Shown here: piece by piece, positions 1 through 7,362 of the stretch
Numbering within the stretch: the stretch's first letter is position 1
Layout: every line of letters begins with the position of its first letter
DNA from: an uncultured Paludibaculum sp.
Lineage (GTDB): Bacteria; Acidobacteriota; Terriglobia; Bryobacterales; Bryobacteraceae
DNA length: 64,000 nt
Direction of reading: 5' to 3'
Assembly (NCBI RefSeq): GCF_963665245.1
Contig: NZ_OY762267.1
Location: 4,126,001-4,190,000, forward strand
Translations under genes and position numbers: made by a program
The notes under the pieces: generated by a model
Database searches by the model: none
The model's input: the letters and a program-made list of their open reading frames with translations, nothing else
What the model was told of the DNA's origin: nothing

Positions 1-915
1 CAGGAAGTGCTGAAGCGCGCCAAGGAACTGGGCTATGTGCCCAACCGTTGGGCGCGCAGCCTCGTCACGCGGCGCTCCTCGATCATCGGTGTTCTGATCC
101 CCGAAATCTCCCACACATATTTTGCAGAGGTAACGTGCGGCGTGGAGGAAATCGTGGACAAGACCGGCTTCGACCTGCTGCTCTGCCACTCGCGGGGCGA
201 TGCCGAAAAGGAGCGCGCTGAGATTCACATGCTCATCGGCACGCGGGCCGATGGGCTAATCATCGCCTCTGTTCAAGACGCCAAAACCGAACGGCCGTTC
301 GCGGAGCTTGAAGACGCGGGTATCCCGTTTGTGCTGGTGGACCGCTTCTTCCCCAACCGCCGTTTCAGTTCCGTCCTGGTGGACGACCAGGCGGTGGGCG
401 AGATTGCGACGAGCCACCTGGTTGGCTTGGGGCACAAGCTGATAGCGCACATCCAGGGCCCGCCTGTCACGCCGGCTGTGTTACGTAAGCGCGGATACCT
501 GGCTGTGATGAAGGCCCAGGGACTCACTGTCGACAAGGACTGGATTGTCGGCAAGGATTTCAGCAACCTCACCGGCTATTCCGCCATGCGGAAGCTTCTG
601 CAGTTGAAGCCGCGCCCCACCGCCGTGTTCGCGGCGAACGACCCACTGGCGATTGGCGCCGTGCGGGCCTGCCGCGAGGTGGGCTTGCGGGTCCCCGAGG
701 ACATCTCGGTGGTGGGCGCGGGCTGCATTGAAGGCGATCACAATCCGAGCCCGTTCCTCACAACGGTCTGGTGGCCGAACCAGGAGATGGGTCGCGCGGC
801 GGCGCAGCTTCTGCTGGACGCGATCGCCGACTCAAACGGCGGCGAGACACACATTCGGACCTTTGCTCCGAAGCTGCTCGTCCGGCACTCGTCCGGGCCG
901 CCGCCGGCAAAATAG
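1..915 (+). CDS. LacI-family transcriptional regulator (5' end cut by window)
   Basis: The reading frame is open from base 1, so the true start lies upstream; the first in-frame GTG is at 7. The visible protein begins in the hinge helix typical of LacI/GalR regulators (LGYVPNRWARSLVTRRSS) and continues as a periplasmic-binding-protein-like ligand domain of about 285 residues, with family-typical segments IIGVLIPEISHTYFAEV, PTAVFAANDPLAIGAV and VPEDISVVG. About 35-40 residues with the helix-turn-helix are missing. Members usually bind a sugar or sugar acid and repress catabolic genes; the ligand cannot be read here. It ends 25 bp before a secreted FG-GAP protein on the same strand, so co-transcription is possible. 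Confidence 0.9.
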   Translation, partial: QEVLKRAKELGYVPNRWARSLVTRRSSIIGVLIPEISHTYFAEVTCGVEEIVDKTGFDLLLCHSRGDAEKERAEIHMLIGTRADGLIIASVQDAKTERPFAELEDAGIPFVLVDRFFPNRRFSSVLVDDQAVGEIATSHLVGLGHKLIAHIQGPPVTPAVLRKRGYLAVMKAQGLTVDKDWIVGKDFSNLTGYSAMRKLLQLKPRPTAVFAANDPLAIGAVRACREVGLRVPEDISVVGAGCIEGDHNPSPFLTTVWWPNQEMGRAAAQLLLDAIADSNGGETHIRTFAPKLLVRHSSGPPPAK

Positions 916-940
916 CGGCGAGGCACCGGGCCGTTCCGAT

Positions 941-2752
941 ATGATGCGAGACGGAACGTACAGGCCGCCGGTGAAACTCATCCCCCAATTCGTTGTCCTG
1001 CCGGTGTTGTGTATGCTGGCCGCGGTGCCCTCGTCGCCGCAGGCTGGGCAATCCGGACAAGGCATGATCAGCGGCGGCGCCACTGCGTTGCCGCGTCCCA
1101 AGCCGTCCGGGCGGCCGTGGCCGGTCTCCTTAAGCGATGTGGCGGAGCAGGCCGGCATCCGACTGCAGTACACCTACGGCCATCCGCAAAAGAAGAAGTA
1201 CGTCATTGAAGCAAATGGCGCCGGCGTGGCGTTTCTCGACTACAACGGCGACGGCTTGCTGGACGTGTTCCTGGTGAATGGCTCGAAGCTGGAGTCCTTC
1301 CCGCCGGGCGCGGTTCCCACCAATCACCTGTACAGGAACGAGGGCAAGGGCAAGTTCAGCGATGTGACCAGGGCCGCCGGCATGGACCAGTCGGGCTGGG
1401 GCAATGGCGTCTGCGCCGGTGACTTCGACAACGACGGCCACACGGATCTGTACGTCACCTACTTCGGGAAGAACCTGCTGCAGCGGAACAACGGCGACGG
1501 CACGTTTACTAACGTTGCGGAGCGGAGCGCCACCAGCGGATCGGGGAAAGAATGGAGCACCGGGTGCACCTTCGTCGACTACGACCGCGACGGCCATCTG
1601 GATCTGCTGGTGACTCGCTACCTGAACTTCCAGGCCGAGCGGACGCCCTTGCCTGGTGCCCATCCTTTCTGCATGTGGAAGGGCAGCCCTGTCTACTGCG
1701 GCCCGCGCGGCCTGCCGTTCGGCTCTCTGGCCTTGTATCACAACCGCGGCGACGGCACGTTTGAAGACGTCTCGATCCAATCGGGGATCAGCGCGGTGAA
1801 GGGTTTCTATGCATTCACGGCCGTCGCCACGGACTTCGACGGCGACGGGTGGCCGGACCTCTACATCGCCTGCGACTCCACGCCAAGCATCCTGTTTCAC
1901 AACCAGAAGAACGGGACCTTCCGCGACATTGGCACTGAGACCGGGCTGGCCTACAACGACAACGGGTCGGAGCAGGCGGGCATGGGGCTCTCTGTAGGCG
2001 ACTACGACAACGACGGACGCATCGACATTCTCAAGACGAACTTTACCGGAGACTATCCAAACCTGTATCACAATCTGGGCAAGGGACTGTTTAGCGACGT
2101 CTGCCTCCGGGCCGGATTGGCCGTCAATCCCGACCACGTGCTGTGGGGTACCGCGTTTGTCGATCTGGACAATGACGGATGGAAAGACATCCTGCAGGTG
2201 AGCGGTCACGTCTACCCGGAGGTGGCGCAAATTGATGCCCGCGAGCACTACCGGCGTTCGCGTCTGGTCTACCGCAACCTGGGCAATGGGCGGTTTGAGG
2301 ATGTATCGGAGATGTCAGGACCGGGGATTGCCGCGGAACACTCCAGCCGGGGCGTGGCGATTGGCGATTTCGACAACGACGGTGCCATGGATGCATTGGT
2401 GATGAATATGCACGAAGCGCCGTCGCTGCTGCGCAACGATCTGAAATCCTCCAGCCACTGGGTGAAGCTGAGGCTGCGCGGAGTCGAGTCGAATCGGGAC
2501 GCCATTGGCGCGGTGGTTACGGTGGAAGCAGCGGGACGCGTGCAGGCCGATGCCGTATTGAGCCAGTCGAGCTTTCTCTCGCACCACGACCTACGCCTGC
2601 ACTTTGGACTTGGCGCGGCGGCCAAGGTCGACCGCATCGTCGTGCAGTGGCCCAGCGGCAAGCGGGAAGAGTTCGCCGGCGCGGCGGCGGATGCCTTGTA
2701 CCTACTGGTGGAGGGGACGGGGCAGCCAAAGACCCAGGAGTTGCCGAAATGA
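941..2752 (+). CDS. Secreted CRTAC1-family FG-GAP/ASPIC-UnbV repeat protein
   Basis: A predicted exported protein of about 603 residues. ATG 941 is followed by ATG 944, and GTG 971 is an alternative giving a tidier signal peptide (KLIPQFVVLPVLCMLAAV). At least seven FG-GAP/VCBS calcium-binding motifs are visible, such as FLDYNGDGLLDVF, GDFDNDGHTDLYV, VDYDRDGHLDLLV, GDYDNDGRIDIL and GDFDNDGAMDALV, implying a beta-propeller. The last 120 or so residues match the ASPIC/UnbV domain (HWVKLRLRGVESNRDAIGA). The family is abundant in Acidobacteriota and Planctomycetes and its biochemical role is unknown. Its stop overlaps the start of the TPR gene (ATGA), so the two are probably translated together. 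Confidence 0.85.
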   Translation: MMRDGTYRPPVKLIPQFVVLPVLCMLAAVPSSPQAGQSGQGMISGGATALPRPKPSGRPWPVSLSDVAEQAGIRLQYTYGHPQKKKYVIEANGAGVAFLDYNGDGLLDVFLVNGSKLESFPPGAVPTNHLYRNEGKGKFSDVTRAAGMDQSGWGNGVCAGDFDNDGHTDLYVTYFGKNLLQRNNGDGTFTNVAERSATSGSGKEWSTGCTFVDYDRDGHLDLLVTRYLNFQAERTPLPGAHPFCMWKGSPVYCGPRGLPFGSLALYHNRGDGTFEDVSIQSGISAVKGFYAFTAVATDFDGDGWPDLYIACDSTPSILFHNQKNGTFRDIGTETGLAYNDNGSEQAGMGLSVGDYDNDGRIDILKTNFTGDYPNLYHNLGKGLFSDVCLRAGLAVNPDHVLWGTAFVDLDNDGWKDILQVSGHVYPEVAQIDAREHYRRSRLVYRNLGNGRFEDVSEMSGPGIAAEHSSRGVAIGDFDNDGAMDALVMNMHEAPSLLRNDLKSSSHWVKLRLRGVESNRDAIGAVVTVEAAGRVQADAVLSQSSFLSHHDLRLHFGLGAAAKVDRIVVQWPSGKREEFAGAAADALYLLVEGTGQPKTQELPK

Positions 2753-3771
2753 CCGCTTTGCTGGCCGTGGCGGCGCTGGCGGTCTGGCTGCAGGCCGGGC
2801 CGGATGCGCTTTCCGACCAAGCCCAGCAACTGGCCATGCAAAGGCGCTATGACGAAGCCGAGGCACTTTGGAAGAAGGCCCTGTCGGCCGCGCCCGATCA
2901 CTTTCCGTCGCTTTTCAACCTCGGGTTCATGAAGTACTCCGCGGGTCAGTTTGCCGAAGCCGAGCCATGGCTGGCTCGCGCGGCGAAGGTCAAGCCAGGC
3001 GACTTCAACACGCGCTACCTGCACGGGACGACGCTGCTGAGGCTGGAGCGAAGGGAGGACGCCCTGCGCGAGTGGCAAGCCGCGCTAGTGGTGCAACCGA
3101 ACAACTATAAGCTGATGCAGATTATGTCCGTCGAGTACGCGAACGGTTACTACTATAAGGACGCTTGCGAGGTAGGCCGCCGGGCGGTCGCAGTGCACGG
3201 AGATGCGCCTGAGCCGTGGCTGGTTGCCATCAAGGCTTGTTTTGAGGGGCGCGACCCCGAAACGCTGGCGTTGACGAAGCAGGCCGCGGAGCGCTTCCCG
3301 GAGTCGGCCCGTACGAATTTCGAGTACGGATTCCAACTGCAGAAGGCCGGGTTGCGGGACGAGAGCCTGCCCTATCTGCAAAAGGCAATGAAACAGGATC
3401 CGTCGTACGAAGAGCCGTTCTACTTCTATGGCAACCTGATGGTGACGGATGAGAGGTATGACGACGCGGTGGGTCCGTTACGTACGGCGTTAAGGCTGCG
3501 GCCTGACTACGTCTCGGCCTGTGTCGCCCTGGCAAAGGCCCTGATGGGCCTCGAGAAGAACGAAGAGGCGAAGGCGGCATTGGAGAGTTGCGCACGGATG
3601 AATCCGAAACACCCGCAGCCGCACCTGTTCCTGTCGCAGGTTTACTTTCGGCTGGGCAATGCAGAGCAGGCAACGGCGGAAAAGGAACTTTCCCTAAGAT
3701 TGAGGCGGGAGAATCCGACGATCATGGAGTCCCCCCAAGCCCGCCCCTTCCCTGGCGCCCCCCGCCGGTGA
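2749..3771 (+). CDS. Secreted/periplasmic tetratricopeptide repeat protein
   Basis: About 340 residues. The chosen ATG overlaps the preceding stop (ATGA) and opens a short hydrophobic leader (TALLAVAALAVWLQAG) that looks like a signal peptide. The rest is a run of TPR helices, for example RRYDEAEALWKKALSAAPDH, GQFAEAEPWLARAAKVKPG and DDAVGPLRTALRLRPDYVSA. TPR proteins are protein-interaction scaffolds; no enzymatic domain is visible. Coupling to the CRTAC1-like gene suggests the two products work in the same extracytoplasmic process. A 12-bp perfect inverted repeat begins in its last codons. Confidence 0.8.
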   Translation: MTALLAVAALAVWLQAGPDALSDQAQQLAMQRRYDEAEALWKKALSAAPDHFPSLFNLGFMKYSAGQFAEAEPWLARAAKVKPGDFNTRYLHGTTLLRLERREDALREWQAALVVQPNNYKLMQIMSVEYANGYYYKDACEVGRRAVAVHGDAPEPWLVAIKACFEGRDPETLALTKQAAERFPESARTNFEYGFQLQKAGLRDESLPYLQKAMKQDPSYEEPFYFYGNLMVTDERYDDAVGPLRTALRLRPDYVSACVALAKALMGLEKNEEAKAALESCARMNPKHPQPHLFLSQVYFRLGNAEQATAEKELSLRLRRENPTIMESPQARPFPGAPRR

Positions 3772-3804
3772 CTGGAGGTGCGGGGAAACCGCGGGGCGGG
3801 CTTG
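3736..3804 (+). terminator. Terminator-like inverted repeat at the end of the TPR gene
   Basis: CAAGCCCGCCCC (3736-3747) is perfectly complementary to GGGGCGGGCTTG (3793-3804), with a shorter nested GC-rich pairing inside the 45-nt loop. It spans the stop codon and lies between the TPR gene and the convergent glycosyltransferase gene. There is no T-tract, so it is not a classical intrinsic terminator. It may instead stabilise the 3' end or work with Rho. Confidence 0.45.
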
Positions 3805-3840
3805 ATTGTGGGGGCCGCGGGAGCGGCGCTGCATAGATCG

Positions 3841-4869
3841 CTATCGATAGACCTCCGACACCGCCGTTTTGGGAACGGGGCGGGCTGTTGCACTCTGCTG
3901 GAACCAGCTGGCCAGGTACTCATCCGTCACGCGCCGGCGGGCCATGATGGCGCGACGCTTGCGAACAGTCCGGCGCAAGGCCTTGAGGGCGTGCCAGAAA
4001 GCCGACAACGACGTCGGCTCGTAGAAGAGACAACCTCCGACAATTAGGAGGTCCCTGGCCGTGGTCGGAAACCAGATTCTGCGGTAAAGATCGCCTGTCA
4101 TGTTCTTGACGCGCATCAGGTAGCGATTCTTCACCGAGTGCATGTTGAGCACAGCGGGAACACTGGAGCGGTCGCCAGGCAGCATGCGGCGGACGTGATA
4201 CGACTCGGCGTCGTGTACATACAGACACCGCCATCCCAGCAACTGCGCGCGCCAGGCAACATCGGCGTCCTCGCGATAGGAAAAGAAATCGGGATCAAAG
4301 AAGCCGTCAGGCTGCTCAATATCCACGATCATCTTCCTCCGGTAGAGCGCGGCCGCGGCGCAGGCGCCGAAGACATACTCGGTCTGGCGATAGCGGCCGT
4401 CGTCGGGTTCGTTCCAACCCCGGTCGAAGTGTCTCGTAGTGGAGGTGAAGAAGATTCCGGCGGAGTCGATGCGGCGCTCATGAAGATCCGAACCGTCGGA
4501 GTGGATGCGCAACAAGCGGCCGCAGACGGTGCCGATCTTGCCATCAATACGTGCCGCATCCACGAGTTGGGAGACGAAGTCCGGCAGCAGGAAAACGTCG
4601 GGGTTCAGGGTCAGCACCCAGTCTGATCGCGAGGCTCGGATCGCCTGATTCTGACCGGCCGCAAAGCCGGTGTTGTGGCGGTTATAGATCACCCGAACAC
4701 GCCCCTCATATCCGGCGAGAATATGCCGGGTGGCGTCTTTCGAGGCATTGTCGACCACGACGACCTCCAGCGCACCGTAGGTCTGGGCGAGTACACGGTC
4801 CAGACAACGTTCAATCACGCCGGCGCTGTTATAGGTGACGATGGTGACACTGACTGTATCCAGTCGCAT
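3841..4869 (-). CDS. Family 2 glycosyltransferase (rhamnosyltransferase-like)
   Basis: A 342-residue protein starting at the ATG complementary to 4867-4869. An upstream in-frame ATG exists at 5091, but the GT2 fold begins immediately after the chosen start (VSVTIVTYNSAGVIERCLD). It has the GT-A nucleotide-binding motif VVVDNASKDATR, the metal-site region LTLNPDVFLLPD and the putative catalytic acidic pair in FSYREDADVAWRAQLLGW. This resembles WbbL-type rhamnosyl and other dTDP-sugar transferases of O-antigen or exopolysaccharide synthesis, acting at the cytoplasmic face. The acceptor is unknown. It is divergent from the sigma factor gene across 206 bp that should hold both promoters, and is convergent with the TPR gene. 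Confidence 0.85.
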   Translation of the reverse strand: MRLDTVSVTIVTYNSAGVIERCLDRVLAQTYGALEVVVVDNASKDATRHILAGYEGRVRVIYNRHNTGFAAGQNQAIRASRSDWVLTLNPDVFLLPDFVSQLVDAARIDGKIGTVCGRLLRIHSDGSDLHERRIDSAGIFFTSTTRHFDRGWNEPDDGRYRQTEYVFGACAAAALYRRKMIVDIEQPDGFFDPDFFSYREDADVAWRAQLLGWRCLYVHDAESYHVRRMLPGDRSSVPAVLNMHSVKNRYLMRVKNMTGDLYRRIWFPTTARDLLIVGGCLFYEPTSLSAFWHALKALRRTVRKRRAIMARRRVTDEYLASWFQQSATARPVPKTAVSEVYR

Positions 4870-5075
4870 CAAAGCTCCAGATCGCGCAAGATTTCTGGTA
4901 CTAAGACCCAAATCGGGGCCAGATCGACTACAGCCTGATGAGAAATTCCTCGGTCGATTCGGAGTGGGACATTTTTTCACAGGCAGTGTAGTAGAGTGAC
5001 CCACCGGACGGTCTTTGGATGTGACACCGCTGCTGGCGGATACTGTTTGCGGTACGTACAGCGGGTCACACGGAA

Positions 5076-5630
5076 ATGGGTTCCGACGCATTCAGAGAAG
5101 AGTGGACAGGGATCTTGTCATCCACACCATCCACGCCGGCTATGCAAAGCCGGGTGGCCAAATTGTTTGAAGAGGCGCGCGACGACGTGTACCGCTACCT
5201 GATGACCCTAGGGTTGTATCCACCCCAAGCCCAGGAAGTGACGCAAGAAGTATTTCTACGCCTGTACACGACCTTGCGCCGCGGAGAGGACATCCGCAAC
5301 GACAGGGCCTGGATCTTCCGTGTGGCTCATAACCTGGGCTTGCGGGTCAGGTCTCGCGAAAATGCGCGGGTAGTCTACGATCCGGATGTCGGGCTGACTC
5401 TCGCCGATCCGGCGGCCAATCCGGAGCGCAGCGCTGTGGAAAGCCAGGAGATGCGGCGGGTGCACGAGGCCCTGAAGGGATTGTCGGAACAGCAGAGGCG
5501 ATGCCTGCATTTGCGGATGGAAGGTCTGCGCTACCCGGAGATCGGAGCCATCCTCGGCATCAGCCCATCGACCGTCAGTGAGTTTTTGAGGCGCGCAATC
5601 GCCCGGCTGAAGAAGGTGCGACATGAGTAG
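5076..5630 (+). CDS. ECF-type RNA polymerase sigma factor
   Basis: A 184-residue sigma-70-family factor. Region 2 is recognisable (ARDDVYRYLMTL, then AQEVTQEVFLRLYTTLRRGE and RAWIFRVAHNLGLRVRS), as is region 4 with its helix-turn-helix (LSEQQRRCLHLRMEGLRYPE and AILGISPSTVSEFLRRAIAR). There is no sigma region 1 or 3. ATG 5076 is used; ATG 5142 is an alternative that keeps all of region 2. The last codons overlap the next gene by 8 bp, and that gene encodes a zinc-finger anti-sigma factor. With the receptor gene that follows, this looks like a signal-responsive sigma/anti-sigma operon. Confidence 0.9.
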   Translation: MGSDAFREEWTGILSSTPSTPAMQSRVAKLFEEARDDVYRYLMTLGLYPPQAQEVTQEVFLRLYTTLRRGEDIRNDRAWIFRVAHNLGLRVRSRENARVVYDPDVGLTLADPAANPERSAVESQEMRRVHEALKGLSEQQRRCLHLRMEGLRYPEIGAILGISPSTVSEFLRRAIARLKKVRHE

Positions 5631-7347
5631 TGTCAACGACCGCTCCAAGAGATTGAGCGGCCACCCCGGCGACGCTGACTGGCTGAAGTTCGCTGACGGC
5701 GAAGTCACCAGCCGCGAGGAGAAGGGGTTGCGGGCACACCTCGCCGCCTGCTGGCAGTGCCGCGCGGCCCTGGCGGAGATCCAGCGCGCCGTGGGCCAAT
5801 GCGTACAGTACCGGGAAGTGGTATTGCGGCAGGCCTATCCGGAGCCGCCCCAGCCTTGGTTCGACATTTATAGAGAATTCGATCGGATTGAGGAGCAAGT
5901 GGCCTCACGATCCTGGTTTGCGCGGTTGTCCGACTGGTTGAGCTCGACGGCAGGAAGTCCGCGGCGCGTGTCGTATGCGGCGCTGGCGTTGACGTTGACG
6001 GTTGTTGTGATGTGGCAGACGTGGCAACTGCCGGCGGTGCAAGCCGCCAATCTCCTGCGGCGCGCCGTCGCCACTTCGGAATCGCGGCCCCAGCCCAAAC
6101 AGCCGCGGCGAATAAGGATCAGGACGAAGCATGCGACTATCACCCGTGTGCTGAACGGCCACCTGCAAGCCGCTAACAATAAAGATCTTGAGCCCGTGGA
6201 GGCGCTCTTCCGTCAAGCCCACTACGACTGGGATGACCCGTTGAGCGCCAGGAGCTTCCAGCGCTGGCGCGCCCAGCTTCCCTCCAAGCAGGACGAAGTG
6301 TCGTCGGTGCTGGATGCGGCCACGCCCGCCGACCGCTACCACCGAATCCGGACAACCACTGACTCCGGGGAGCTGCTCGCCGCTTCCCTGACTCTCCGCG
6401 CAACGGACCTGGAGCCCACCTCGGGCACCTTGGAGTTCCGTAATCACGAGTCGGTCGACATCGAGGCGTTGCCGGTCGAGGACCGGCCCGAAGATTCCTC
6501 GGCCAACGCTGTGAGTAGTCATGAACCGGAACCTCATACGGCGGCCATGCCCAGCCCCCGGGAGGAGATGGGACAGCCGGTCACAATGCGCGACGAACTG
6601 CTTGTTTTCAAAGCACTTCACGAGATTGGCGCGGACCTCGACCAACCCCTGGATGTCACCCGGACCAGCGACGCGGTGAACGTGACCGGCGTCGGCGTGC
6701 CTCCGGAGCGTCGTCAGGAGCTGCGTGCCGCCCTCGACCCGTTGCCGCGTGTCCGTTTGCAGTTTAACGATGATGGCAGCGCAAGCTCCGTCCAGCCAGA
6801 ACGACATATGTCGAATTTGGGACCGCAGGCGAGCGCCGAGATGGAACGCCTGCAAGGCCGGTTGGAGTCAGCGTTGGGCGGCCGGGCGGCCTTCACTCAG
6901 GTCGCCGACCGCGCCCTGGAGTCGAGCGACAACATGATGACCCGCATCCACGCCTTACGTCGTCTGGCTGAACGCTATCCTACACAAGTAGAAAATGAGA
7001 TGACAAAGGAAGAACGGGGCATCCTGGCTGGCCTGCGTCGGGATCATGCCATGGCGGTCCTGGCCCAGACGGAAACACTTCAGAAGTTGCTGAGGCCCGC
7101 CCTGCGGACAGTGGCACTCAAACTGGATGTAAAGGCGCCCACGGGACTGGCCGCCGGACCGTGGCAGGCCCAAACGGAACAACTGTTCGCTTCCGGAAGG
7201 CAGGTGGACCTGCTGCTGGCGGGGACTCTGGCGGCATCGCCCACCACCCTGCCTGTCGAGTCAATTCCATCGGAACTCCTGGCCGGTCTGGCCAATCTGA
7301 AGGCCCAGGCGGAAGGGTACGAGAAGATGGCACGGGAGGTGCAGTAG
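5623..7347 (+). CDS. Membrane-anchored anti-sigma factor with large extracytoplasmic domain
   Basis: A 574-residue protein overlapping the sigma gene by 8 bp. The N-terminus carries the zinc-binding anti-sigma signature His39-x3-Cys43-x2-Cys46 (RAHLAACWQCRAAL), which would bind the sigma factor in the cytoplasm. One membrane segment follows near residues 112-131 (ALALTLTVVVMWQTWQL). About 440 residues then lie outside the membrane, several times the size of a typical sensor domain. Within it, around residues 325-385, ELLVFKALHEIGADLDQPLD followed by VNVTGVGVPPERRQELRAAL has the spacing of a BON-like fold; this is inference. The C-terminal part is helical and charged. A 15-bp gap separates it from the receptor gene. 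Confidence 0.85.
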   Translation: MSSVNDRSKRLSGHPGDADWLKFADGEVTSREEKGLRAHLAACWQCRAALAEIQRAVGQCVQYREVVLRQAYPEPPQPWFDIYREFDRIEEQVASRSWFARLSDWLSSTAGSPRRVSYAALALTLTVVVMWQTWQLPAVQAANLLRRAVATSESRPQPKQPRRIRIRTKHATITRVLNGHLQAANNKDLEPVEALFRQAHYDWDDPLSARSFQRWRAQLPSKQDEVSSVLDAATPADRYHRIRTTTDSGELLAASLTLRATDLEPTSGTLEFRNHESVDIEALPVEDRPEDSSANAVSSHEPEPHTAAMPSPREEMGQPVTMRDELLVFKALHEIGADLDQPLDVTRTSDAVNVTGVGVPPERRQELRAALDPLPRVRLQFNDDGSASSVQPERHMSNLGPQASAEMERLQGRLESALGGRAAFTQVADRALESSDNMMTRIHALRRLAERYPTQVENEMTKEERGILAGLRRDHAMAVLAQTETLQKLLRPALRTVALKLDVKAPTGLAAGPWQAQTEQLFASGRQVDLLLAGTLAASPTTLPVESIPSELLAGLANLKAQAEGYEKMAREVQ

Positions 7348-7362
7348 GAAACCGCGTCAGCC

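Noticed and set aside
1130..2248. Long minus-strand frame (372 codons) across the CRTAC1-like gene
   Set aside because: It is the complement of repeated FG-GAP codons and has a Val/Gly-rich translation typical of antisense shadow frames; the plus-strand gene is clear.
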